Origin: Herbaspirillum sp. alder98 | Lineage (GTDB): Bacteria > Pseudomonadota > Gammaproteobacteria > Burkholderiales > Burkholderiaceae_D | DNA length: 64,000 nt | Assembly: GCF_020179755.1 (NCBI RefSeq) | Contig: NZ_JAIUCY010000001.1 | Location: forward strand, 930,001-994,000 | Direction: 5' to 3' | Shown: positions 32,376 to 40,187 of the stretch, piece after piece | Position numbering within the stretch: the stretch's first letter is position 1 | Layout: each line of letters begins with the position of its first letter | Position numbers and translations under genes: made by a program | The notes under the pieces: generated by a model | Told to the model about the DNA's origin: nothing | What the model saw: the letters and a program-made list of their open reading frames with translations, nothing else | The model's database searches: none

Positions 32376-34871
32376 TTACCAACCGTATTTCATCGTCAGA
32401 TAGACACTGCGGCCATCACCGTAGTAACAACCCGTTGTACCGAGACACGCTGCAACATAGTTCTTGTTGAAGATGTTGGACGCATTGAGCGACATGCGCA
32501 GCCCCTTCAGTTGCGCATTGGTCTTGCCGAAGTCATAGCGCAAGGCCGCATCGAACAGGGTCACACCGGGCATGTGATAGATGTTGCCGTTGTCACCGAA
32601 ATTCTCGCCCAGGTAACGCGCGCCGAAACCACCGCCCAAGCCGGCCAGGTCCGCATTCTGGACCGTGTAGTCGAGCCAGGCGCTGGCCTGGTTGCGCGGC
32701 ACGAAGGCCAGGCGATTGCCGGTGTTGTTGACGCCGCCGCTGGTGTTGGCCTTGGTGATCTTGCTGTCGGTGTAGCCATACGAGGCGATCAGGTCCAGGC
32801 CTTTCTGCAATTGCACCTTGCCTTCCAGCTCGATGCCGCGCACTCGCACTTCCCCGGTCTGCTCATTGAAGCTGGTATTGAGCGGATCGGGCGTGGTGAC
32901 GTTCTGCTGGGTCAATTCGTAGGCCGACAGCGTGATCATGGTCTTCGATCCGTCCGGCTGATACTTCACGCCCGCTTCGGTCTGCCGGCCCTTGGTCGGC
33001 TTGAACACGGCGGCGGTACGGCTGGTGCCCACCGTCGGCTGGAACGATGTCGAGTAACTGACATACGGGGTAATGCCATTGTCAAAGCTGTACAGCAGTC
33101 CCAGGCGACCGGTGAATGCCGAATCGCTTTGCGACACCAGCGTGTTCGCGGTGCTGGTGATGGTGCGGGTCTTGGTGTCGGCCCAGTCGTAACGACCACC
33201 GGCGACCAGGGTCCAGCGCTGCAGCCGGATCTGGTCCTGCAGATAGGTGCCCAACTGGTCGCGGTCCTGCTGGATGCGAGTGGCTGCGGGCGGCACCACG
33301 CCACTGTAAGTGCCATAGACCGGCGCATACGCATTGAACAGGCTGCCCAGCACGCTGAGCGAGCTTTCGCTGTAGTGGGCGCGCTCGGTCGAGTAGTCGA
33401 CACCGACCAGCAGTGTGTGCTTGGTCGGCCCCGCATTGAAGTTGCCCTGCAACTGGTTATCGACCGTGAACATGCGCGACTTCTCGGGGAAGGCCCAGGC
33501 ATAACGGCCCAGCGTGGCCGGATTGCAGGGCGTCGTCACACAGGCCGCCTGCACCCGTCGGGTATCGGCATCGACTTCGCCGAAACGCAGGTTCTGGCGC
33601 ACGCTCCAGTTGGCATTCAGGTTCTGCTCGAACTCATAGCCAAAAAAGTACTGTTCGTTGGTAAAGCGGTCGAAGTCAGGTTCGCCGGCGAAGGTGCTGC
33701 GATCGAGCGCAGCGAAGCGATTGGTGTAGAGCGTGCCGTTGGCCGTCAGCACCGGCGCGCCGCCACCGCCTTTGGAATCGATCTTCTGGTATTGCGCCAG
33801 CAAGGTCAGCCGGGTGTCGGCGTTCGGGCGCCAGGTCAGCGACGGCGCCAGATAGGTCTTTTCTTCACTGACGAAGTTATAGGCGGTGTCGCTCTTGCGC
33901 CCCAGGGCCACCAGGCGGTAAGTCCATTCGCCGGTCTCGTCGATCTTGCCGCCCAGGTCGATGCCGATCTGCTTGCGGTTATGGCTACCGTATTGCAGCT
34001 CAATTTCGCGCACGGTCTCGGCGGTAGGCCGTTTGCTGACCATGTTGACCAGACCGCCAGGATTGGCCTGGCCATACAGCAGTGAACTCGGTCCCTTCAG
34101 GACCTCGACCCGTTCCAGGCCGAACGGCTCGACCCGTGGCTGCGAATAACCCCGGACCCCGAACGGCAACCGCATGCCATCCAGATAGCGCCCGGGCACG
34201 AAACCTCGCACCGTCAGCCAGTCGTAGCGCAGGTCGGTATTGCCGTACTGGGCGACCACGCCGGGGGTATAACGCAACCCTTCGGCGATGCTTTCCACGC
34301 CTTGCGCATCGAGCTGGTCGCGGGTAATGACAGAAATCGACTGCGGCGTTTCTTTCAGCGAAGTGTCGGTCTTGGTGCCAACGCGACTGATGCGCGCGAC
34401 ATTGCCAGCCACCGGAGTAAGCGCGGTCTCGGATTCGACGTCGTCCTTGACGGTAATGGTCGGCAATGGACCTGCCGCCGCCGCGCCGGCATCGGCAGCA
34501 GCCACTGCGCGCACCGTGTACTCGCTGCCGCTCAGGCGTACCGCGCCCATGCCGCTGCCGGCCAGCAGTACCGCCAGGCCGGCGTCGACGGTATAACTGC
34601 CATTGAGCGATGACGAACGCAAGCCGCGCAGCGTGGCCGCATCATAGGCCAGCGTGATGCGGGCTTCGCGGGCGAACTGGTCGAGCGCGGCGTCCAGCGG
34701 GCCGGCTGCGATTCTGAAACTGTGGGTGGTCGCGCCGGGATTGGCCGCAGTTTGCGCCATGGCGTACTGGCTCATGCCCAAGGGCAGGCCAAGCGCCATC
34801 AATAACATGGCGCCGCCGACGGCATGCGCCAGCGGGCGTTTGACAGGATGCGGGATATTTACAGGTGGCAT
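32376..34871 (-). CDS. TonB-dependent siderophore receptor with N-terminal STN signalling domain
   Basis: An 831-residue outer-membrane transducer. After the signal peptide (to about residue 40) comes an STN secretin/TonB short domain (SFRIAAGPLDAALDQFAREARITLAY), then TonB-box region PLPTITVKDD, plug (ETPQSISVITRDQLDAQGVE; VRGFVPGRYLDGMRLP; EVLKGPSSLLYGQANPGG), and a 22-strand barrel ending YLTMKYGW. The plug is of the FhuA/FoxA/FpvA hydroxamate-siderophore type. The STN domain relays ligand binding to FecR, encoded just upstream, so this is a cell-surface signalling system. Start at 34871 lacks a strong ribosome binding site. Confidence 0.93.
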   Translation of the reverse strand: MPPVNIPHPVKRPLAHAVGGAMLLMALGLPLGMSQYAMAQTAANPGATTHSFRIAAGPLDAALDQFAREARITLAYDAATLRGLRSSSLNGSYTVDAGLAVLLAGSGMGAVRLSGSEYTVRAVAAADAGAAAAGPLPTITVKDDVESETALTPVAGNVARISRVGTKTDTSLKETPQSISVITRDQLDAQGVESIAEGLRYTPGVVAQYGNTDLRYDWLTVRGFVPGRYLDGMRLPFGVRGYSQPRVEPFGLERVEVLKGPSSLLYGQANPGGLVNMVSKRPTAETVREIELQYGSHNRKQIGIDLGGKIDETGEWTYRLVALGRKSDTAYNFVSEEKTYLAPSLTWRPNADTRLTLLAQYQKIDSKGGGGAPVLTANGTLYTNRFAALDRSTFAGEPDFDRFTNEQYFFGYEFEQNLNANWSVRQNLRFGEVDADTRRVQAACVTTPCNPATLGRYAWAFPEKSRMFTVDNQLQGNFNAGPTKHTLLVGVDYSTERAHYSESSLSVLGSLFNAYAPVYGTYSGVVPPAATRIQQDRDQLGTYLQDQIRLQRWTLVAGGRYDWADTKTRTITSTANTLVSQSDSAFTGRLGLLYSFDNGITPYVSYSTSFQPTVGTSRTAAVFKPTKGRQTEAGVKYQPDGSKTMITLSAYELTQQNVTTPDPLNTSFNEQTGEVRVRGIELEGKVQLQKGLDLIASYGYTDSKITKANTSGGVNNTGNRLAFVPRNQASAWLDYTVQNADLAGLGGGFGARYLGENFGDNGNIYHMPGVTLFDAALRYDFGKTNAQLKGLRMSLNASNIFNKNYVAACLGTTGCYYGDGRSVYLTMKYGW

Positions 34872-34967
34872 GGGATTATCGATGGGTTGGGCTACAAGTC
34901 AGGATCTCTAACTTGCTTGCCGCAGCACTTCGCAAATCCCCTCACTTATTTTTGATTATTTTTATCG

Positions 34968-35975
34968 TCAGCCGGGTTGCCGCGCGATGATCGTGACCCA
35001 GTACCGTGTACGGAAACGCGCCGCCACCGGCTGGGTCGCCAGCAATACATCGATGGTGCGGTCGGTATCCTGCAGCTGGAACACGCCCGACACCGGCAAG
35101 GCGGCCACCGCCGGGTCGCACCTGAGCAACCCCTTCCGATAGCGCGACAGCTCGGCGATGAACTGGTCCATGCGCATCTCGCGGGCGGCGATGACGCCCT
35201 CGGTCCACGCCACCGGATCGAAGTCGACCGCGTCGGCCTTCCAGATCGCCTGGCGCGACATGTACAGGCTGTCGCCGGCCTGGGCCAGCACGGGGGCCGT
35301 CCCTGCGGCGCTGGTGAGCTCGACCGCATGTTCGAGCACCGTCAGGCGGGTCTGCCCGGTTTCCTTGCGCACCAGAAACTTAGTCCCCTTGGCCAGCATC
35401 ATGCCGTCGTCGGTGCTGACCATGAAGGGCCGCCGTTGCGACGACGCCGCATCGCGCCCGGTGGTGACCAGTATCTCGCCGCGACGCACCTCGATCAGGC
35501 GTCGGCTGGCTTCATAGCGCACATTGACGGCGGTATCGGTATTGAGCACCAGTTGGCTGCCATCGTCGAGTTGCACCGTGCGCCGGTGACCGACACCGGT
35601 GCTGTAGTCGGCCGTTGCCATCTGGATCCAGGCGCTGTCGCGACCGGCGTAGACAGCCGTCCCCACCATGGCGCCACCGAGCATCAGCTTCATCGCATTG
35701 CGACGTCGCCCGACCGCTCCCTGGGCGCTGGCGGCCAGGACCTGCCCCGCCAGTTGCGGCGGCAAGGCGCGCACGTGCTGCATGTCCTGCTGCATGGTTT
35801 CGATGCGGCGCCAGGCGGCTTCATGCCGCGGATCGGCACGGCGCCAGGCCTCGAAGGCCTGGTGTTCACCGGCATTGGTCGCGCGCAGGCGCAAGCGCAC
35901 GCTCCAGGCGATGGCCTGGTCGATCAACTGCGGATCGATGATCGCCTGCGGTCCTCGCGCGTCGCTGAAATTCAC
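34968..35975 (-). CDS. FecR-family anti-sigma factor/signal transducer
   Basis: About 335 residues. An N-terminal cytoplasmic region (IDQAIAWSVRLRLRATNAGEHQAFEAWRRADPRHEAAWRRIE, DUF4880) is followed by a transmembrane segment (about 98-112) and the periplasmic FecR domain (STGVGHRRTVQLDDGSQLVLNTDTAVNV; VRRGEILVTTGRD; GTKFLVRKETGQTRLTVLEHAVEL), then a DUF4974-like/STN-like C-terminus. GTG at 35975 overlaps the sigma-factor stop as GTGA, typical for coupled genes; ATG at 35996 is an in-frame alternative. It holds the sigma factor until the receptor signals. Confidence 0.9.
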   Translation of the reverse strand: MNFSDARGPQAIIDPQLIDQAIAWSVRLRLRATNAGEHQAFEAWRRADPRHEAAWRRIETMQQDMQHVRALPPQLAGQVLAASAQGAVGRRRNAMKLMLGGAMVGTAVYAGRDSAWIQMATADYSTGVGHRRTVQLDDGSQLVLNTDTAVNVRYEASRRLIEVRRGEILVTTGRDAASSQRRPFMVSTDDGMMLAKGTKFLVRKETGQTRLTVLEHAVELTSAAGTAPVLAQAGDSLYMSRQAIWKADAVDFDPVAWTEGVIAAREMRMDQFIAELSRYRKGLLRCDPAVAALPVSGVFQLQDTDRTIDVLLATQPVAARFRTRYWVTIIARQPG

Positions 35976-36490
35976 AGGAAGTAGACCCGGTAGCATTGTT
36001 GCCAGGCCGCGTTCAGGTCGCGTTCGACGGTGGCCAGCGAAACGCCCAGTTGCGCGGCAATGGCCGGCCCGCTCAAGCCATCGAGCTGCGCCAGCAGGAA
36101 AGCCTGGCGCGCCCGCGGCTTGAGCGCGTTCAGCGCAGCATCGATTCGCACCAGGGTCTCGATGATCAGCAGACGGGTTTCAGGCGAAGGCGCTTCAGCT
36201 TCCGGCAGCGCCGCCAGGGCATCCAGGAAGGCCCGCTCGACATCGCGTCGGCGCCAGTGATCGATCACCAGGCCCTGGGCAATGCGGGTGAGATAAGCTC
36301 GCGGTTCACGCAAGCCGGGAGCGGGCGATGCGCCCTGCTCGCGATTGAGCAGTCGCAGGAAAGTATCCTGCGCCAGGTCGGCGGCATCTGCCGCGCACCC
36401 GAGCTTGCCGCGCAGCCATCCCTTGAGCCAGCCATGGTGATCGCTGTACAACGCACCCAGTTGCTGATGCTGCGGTTCGGATATCGACAT
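35972..36490 (-). CDS. FecI-family ECF sigma factor
   Basis: A 172-residue extracytoplasmic-function sigma factor. Region 2 is LYSDHHGWLKGWLRGKLGCAADAADLAQDTFLRLL and region 4 is ALKPRARQAFLLAQLDGLSGPAIAAQLGVSLATVERDL. It directs RNA polymerase to the receptor gene when the FecR partner is activated by ferri-siderophore at the surface. It is first in the operon, behind a Fur box at 36519-36537, so iron limitation is the first gate and substrate sensing the second. Confidence 0.93.
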   Translation of the reverse strand: MSISEPQHQQLGALYSDHHGWLKGWLRGKLGCAADAADLAQDTFLRLLNREQGASPAPGLREPRAYLTRIAQGLVIDHWRRRDVERAFLDALAALPEAEAPSPETRLLIIETLVRIDAALNALKPRARQAFLLAQLDGLSGPAIAAQLGVSLATVERDLNAAWQQCYRVYFL

Positions 36491-36518
36491 GAGTGCGTCG
36501 GCGCGGAGCGTTTCATTG

Positions 36519-36537
36519 AATGAGAATAACTATCATT
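36519..36537. promoter_or_regulatory. Fur box upstream of the FecI-type sigma gene
   Basis: AATGAGAATAACTATCATT matches the Fur-box pattern (left arm AATGAGAAT, right arm with ATCATT), 29 bases upstream of the ATG at 36490. Confidence 0.8.
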
Positions 36538-36804
36538 CTATCAGCTTTGCCCGAATTTAATCTCGGCTAACACATCAGCGTTGGCTAGCGCGCAACAGTT
36601 CCACGCCGTGGGAAATTCGTTCATAGATAGTCTCTTATGAATCATAAAACATCATCTATAACGCTATAACTTCCCTCCAAGACCATGGAACCGGCCCCTC
36701 CCCGTCCGTGCTAAGGCAGGCAATCAGAAGCCGTTTGAGATGCATCAATAAGCCCCGCCGCCAATCAGCTCAAGCTGCTTCTGATAATTTTCAAGGAGCA
36801 CGCA
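36538..36804. other. Intergenic region, nothing further recognised
   Basis: AT-rich gap between the Fur box and a small ORF at 36805. No palindrome, RNA gene or larger ORF is evident. It presumably holds the promoter of the small ORF. Confidence 0.5.
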
Positions 36805-36984
36805 ATGACAAAAGATACCGGCAACTGGCTATCGGCCGAGCAGGCGGTGATGCCCGATGGCACCGAACGCGAGAACCTGTCGCTGATCAACAAGAAATTG
36901 CCGACGCTAGCGCCACTGCCTGCGGGCAGCGCGCCAGAGCGCGGTGATCAGGCGGAGCAAGCGCCCGCCGACGCTGGCCGCTGA
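36805..36984 (+). CDS. Small hypothetical protein (59 residues)
   Basis: A 59-residue ORF starting MTKDTGNWLSAEQAVMPDGT and ending in QAPADAGR. A near-perfect AAGGAG ribosome binding site lies six bases before the ATG. The protein is hydrophilic, acidic, with no Cys, signal peptide or membrane segment, and a Pro/Ala-rich C-terminal half suggesting disorder. It is convergent with the hydrolase ending at 37010. The ribosome binding site and codon use support a real gene; the function is unknown. Confidence 0.55.
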   Translation: MTKDTGNWLSAEQAVMPDGTERENLSLINKKLPTLAPLPAGSAPERGDQAEQAPADAGR

Positions 36985-37009
36985 ATCTGGCAAGCCAACA
37001 AGCCGGCAT

Positions 37010-37861
37010 TCAGGCATTGGCCTTCAGTTCATCCAGCACATCTTCCGTGCGTGCCAGGCGCACACCGGTGGCTGCCATCCGGTCGAGGAACTGCTGCGAT
37101 TGCACCTCGAACCCGGTCACCGGGCTCATGCAGTCGGTGATCAGCACCAGGCGCGCGCGGCCGGCCGCATCGAGGTTCTCGACGATGTCCTCGGTCGTGG
37201 CGCGCACGCAATGGCTGGCCGCCTCGCCCGTGATATAGACAGCATCGGCTTGCGCCAGGCCATCGATGAAGCCTCGGTTGAGCTGGGTGCCGGGGTCGTC
37301 GGCATCCGGCACCTCGGCCTTCACGGCCGAATAATGCTCGGTCCATGGGTTGCTGCCCTTGGCGAGCTTGGCGACGATGCGCAGGGTGGATTCTTCCCAA
37401 CGGTTATAGGCGGCCCGCACATCGGCGTGCACTGCCCCGCCCCAGCTGCCGATCTCGCAGTGCACCGGCCACACCATCAATTGATAACGCTGCGCGGCCT
37501 CCAATGCATCCAGGTAAGCCAGGGTGCGCGGCAACGATTGCGGATCGCGTGGCAAGTAGACGCCGCTGCGCACGTCGGCCGCCACGATCTGGGTAAATGG
37601 CAACACAGCGCTACCATCGCCCTGCTGCCAGAAAGTCGGATGGGCGATATCGAGTCGGTGATGCGAATCGAGGGTAATGCTGATGGCCGACAAGCCGGCG
37701 CCGCCTTCATCGATCAGGCGCGCCACCCGCTGCAGGTCGGCATGGGCGCCTGCCACTGGCAAGCTTGGCCTGAGTGCCGGATCGGCCGGCAAGTAAGCGG
37801 CCGGCAAGTCACAGAAATCATTTTGTGGATCAATCACTAACAGATGCAGCTTGCGCTTCAT
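37010..37861 (-). CDS. Cysteine hydrolase, nicotinamidase/isochorismatase family
   Basis: A 283-residue isochorismatase-fold hydrolase closest in pattern to nicotinamidases, which deamidate nicotinamide to nicotinate for NAD recycling. The proposed catalytic triad is Asp11 (LLVIDPQNDF), Lys168 (AKGSNP) and Cys218 (GEAASHCVRATTED). Metal ligands Asp65, His67 and His74 occur in LDSHHRLDIAHPTFW, the motif of metal-containing PncA enzymes. It is longer than E. coli PncA (about 213), with extra segments between the metal site and the Cys. ATG at 37861 is preferred. It lies 37 bases downstream of a co-directional LysR gene. Confidence 0.85.
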   Translation of the reverse strand: MKRKLHLLVIDPQNDFCDLPAAYLPADPALRPSLPVAGAHADLQRVARLIDEGGAGLSAISITLDSHHRLDIAHPTFWQQGDGSAVLPFTQIVAADVRSGVYLPRDPQSLPRTLAYLDALEAAQRYQLMVWPVHCEIGSWGGAVHADVRAAYNRWEESTLRIVAKLAKGSNPWTEHYSAVKAEVPDADDPGTQLNRGFIDGLAQADAVYITGEAASHCVRATTEDIVENLDAAGRARLVLITDCMSPVTGFEVQSQQFLDRMAATGVRLARTEDVLDELKANA

Positions 37862-37898
37862 GGCGTTATCTTCCTGGTGGCGGCGAAACCGGCTGGCT

Positions 37899-38816
37899 TC
37901 ACCTGGACTGATGTTCACGATGGCCAAGCGCCGCATCGGCCCGCAGCGCCTGAACCACCATATCGACAAAACTGCGCACCTTCGCGGCCGACTGCCGTCC
38001 TTCACGGTGGATCACATGGATCGGCAATGCGGCGGTTTCGAATGGGTCGAGAACGACCTGCAATTCGCCCGTCGCCACCCATGGCGCAATCTGGTACGAC
38101 AGCACCCGCGCGATGCCAAACCCGCTGCGCGCAGCCTCGATGGCAGCATCCATGCTGGTCACCACCAGGCGCGGCGTGACCTTCAGCGACATGGAACGCG
38201 CATCGCGCATGAATTTCCACTCGACCTGCGGCGTCATGCCAGGGGCAATGAGCGTGTGACGCATCAGGTCATCCGGCGCCGATAGCATGCCATGCTGTTT
38301 CAGGTAGGCCGGCGAGGCACACAACACGCTACGCACCTGACCGACCCGGATCGCCTGCAGGCTGGAATCGGGCAGATGCCCGATCCGCACGCCCACGTCC
38401 AGGCCCTCTTCGATCAGGTTGACGACACGATCGAGAAACAAGGCCGACACCGTTACCTCCGGATAGCGCCGCAGGTATTCCACCACCACGGGCGTGACGA
38501 ACATGCGGCCGAACAGGACCGGCGCGGTCACCATCAGCCGCCCCCTTGGCGTGGCATTGATGCCGCTCACCGCCTCGTCCGCTTCGTCGGCCTCGGCAAT
38601 GATGCGTCGCGCATCTTCCAGGTAGCGCAAGCCAGCTTCCGTGGCGCGCACGAAACGGGTAGTACGCGTGAGCAACCTTACGCCCAGGCGCTTTTCGAGT
38701 GTGGTGATGGCACGGGTGACGGCCGGCGACGACATCGACAGCCGGCGCGCGGCAGCCGAGAAGCTTTCAGCCTCGGCCACCGCGACGAAGACAGTCATCA
38801 GATGCAGTCGATCCAT
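37899..38816 (-). CDS. LysR-family transcriptional regulator
   Basis: A 305-residue regulator of the AaeR/CrgA branch. The N-terminus is MDRLHLMTVFVAVAEAESFSAAARRLSMSSPAVTRAITTLE. The effector domain carries the branch-typical GRLMVTAPVLFGRMFVTPVVVEYLRRYPEV and ALFLDRVVNLIEEGLDVGVRIG. It reads toward the nicotinamidase-like gene and diverges from the PNPOx-fold gene at 38923, so either may be its target. Confidence 0.9.
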   Translation of the reverse strand: MDRLHLMTVFVAVAEAESFSAAARRLSMSSPAVTRAITTLEKRLGVRLLTRTTRFVRATEAGLRYLEDARRIIAEADEADEAVSGINATPRGRLMVTAPVLFGRMFVTPVVVEYLRRYPEVTVSALFLDRVVNLIEEGLDVGVRIGHLPDSSLQAIRVGQVRSVLCASPAYLKQHGMLSAPDDLMRHTLIAPGMTPQVEWKFMRDARSMSLKVTPRLVVTSMDAAIEAARSGFGIARVLSYQIAPWVATGELQVVLDPFETAALPIHVIHREGRQSAAKVRSFVDMVVQALRADAALGHREHQSR

Positions 38817-38922
38817 GCCGCCATTATTCCATTTAGAGAAAAAGTCTTCTGTATTCTATAAGGATTCCGGTTACCTGATAACTAGACCATAGTGAGTCAC
38901 AGCAAACCCACCGGAGATCACC

Positions 38923-39561
38923 ATGCCACGCGCCTTCTCAAGCATTGCCTACACCCCCTCGGTGCGCCGCGCCCAGCAGCGCTACGGCAGCGCCGGCGCC
39001 AATGCCGGATTTGACCATGAGGTGCAGTCGCGCGATCGGGTAACGCCACGCGAGCAGGGCTTCATCGAGCATGTGGACACCTTCTTCATGGCCAGCGTGA
39101 GCGAATCCGGCTGGCCGTATGTGCAACATCGCGGCGGTCCCCGGGGCTTTCTGAAGGTGCTCGATGAGCACACCATCGGCTTTGCCGATTTCTCCGGCAA
39201 TCGGCAGTACATCTCGGCCGGCAATATCGACAATGACGGGCGCGTGACGTTGATCCTGATGGACTTCGCCACCCGCAGCCGCCTCAAGGTATGGGGCCGG
39301 GCCAGGATCGTGCACCAACAGGACGACCCGGCCCTGCTGGCCCGGTTGGCGTTGCCGGCCTACAAGGCGCGCGTCGAAAGGGCATACGTCATCACGGTGG
39401 AGGCATTTGACTTCAATTGCCCGCAACATATAACGCAACGCTTCTCGGCAGACGAGCTGGTGCAATTGGCGGCGGATGCCGATGGACGGGCTTTTCTGGG
39501 TGAGGTGCTGGCGCTGGCCGATGCCGCAGCGGCGTCAAAGGCAGACACCGCCCCCCACTAA
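38923..39561 (+). CDS. Pyridoxamine 5'-phosphate oxidase-fold protein
   Basis: A 212-residue FMN-binding split-barrel protein. The start has GGAG seven bases upstream. The core is TPREQGFIEHVDTFFMASVSESGWPYVQHRGGPRGFLKVLDEHTIGFADFSGNRQYISAGNI followed by DNDGRVTLILMDFATRSRLKVWGRARIV, which matches the PNPOx-like family of flavin-linked proteins of unclear substrate. It diverges from the LysR gene at 38816 and is probably regulated by it. It is unlikely to be the vitamin B6 oxidase itself, which has a different C-terminus. Confidence 0.85.
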   Translation: MPRAFSSIAYTPSVRRAQQRYGSAGANAGFDHEVQSRDRVTPREQGFIEHVDTFFMASVSESGWPYVQHRGGPRGFLKVLDEHTIGFADFSGNRQYISAGNIDNDGRVTLILMDFATRSRLKVWGRARIVHQQDDPALLARLALPAYKARVERAYVITVEAFDFNCPQHITQRFSADELVQLAADADGRAFLGEVLALADAAAASKADTAPH

Positions 39562-39595
39562 AGCATGGCGTACCGAGGGGGCGGCGTCGTGCGTT

Positions 39596-39724
39596 TCATC
39601 CCACCCATTGATGAAAGAGATGGGAAAACAGGCGGACCAGATCCTTGGCCAGCATCGCGCCGCCCCGGCCAGCATGAGCCTCGAAGGCCAGTGTCATCAT
39701 TCCAATGAAAACGGCTACTCGCAT
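39596..39724 (-). CDS. Possible small exported protein (42 residues)
   Basis: A 42-codon ORF, MRVAVFIGMMTLAFEAHAGR and on, preceded by AGGGAG six bases before the ATG. The first 18 residues look like a short signal peptide with cleavage after AHA. The rest is amphipathic, ending in SHLFHQWVG. It is convergent with the PNPOx-fold gene. It is short enough to be chance, but the combined ribosome binding site and signal-like start make it worth recording. Confidence 0.35.
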   Translation of the reverse strand: MRVAVFIGMMTLAFEAHAGRGGAMLAKDLVRLFSHLFHQWVG

Positions 39725-39909
39725 GATGTTCTCCCTGTTGATTCGGTTGGTATGGATGCATCTTGCGCCGGCTGGCCTTCACCATTGTTGCAAGCCAGAG
39801 ACCGCCGGTTACAACTGAAACATTACATCGCCAACAACACCAGATGCACCTGCAGCGCCATGCGCCCCCGCCCTGCATCAAAATCCAAAAAAGTTATACC
39901 GTTGGATAA

Positions 39910-39937
39910 TTGACATACGGCAATATCAGCCTACACT
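39910..39937 (+). promoter_or_regulatory. Sigma-70-type promoter for the chemoreceptor
   Basis: A consensus -35 TTGACA (39910-39915), a 16-base spacer and -10 TACACT (39932-39937). It would give a leader of about 240 bases before the chemoreceptor ATG at 40188. Confidence 0.5.
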
Positions 39938-40187
39938 CAGCCGCAACTCCCGCGACCAAACGGGATGAACCAGCTGATCTTCAACGACGCTGGCGAGGGG
40001 TACACATCTGCCGTCATCCACAGCGCACAGCGGCGACCGCCATCCCTTTGCCGCGCCCACGAGGTAGATTCCATCCGCACGCAGCAGGACGGCGTTGACG
40101 GCGGGGCCTTGCAATCAGCACCCGATATCACTAAAGCAACAATAATCCTGCGCAAGATTGCCGCGCCAAACACAACAGGAACACACC

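Larger units (their letters stand above)
39562..40187. other. Intergenic region with promoter and possible small ORF
   Basis: This 626-base gap holds a short minus-strand ORF (39596-39724) and a sigma-70-like promoter (39910-39937) facing the chemoreceptor. Other ORFs here (a 79-codon plus-strand frame from 39965 and a 62-codon minus frame from 40115) overlap each other, lack good ribosome binding sites and were not accepted. Confidence 0.5.
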
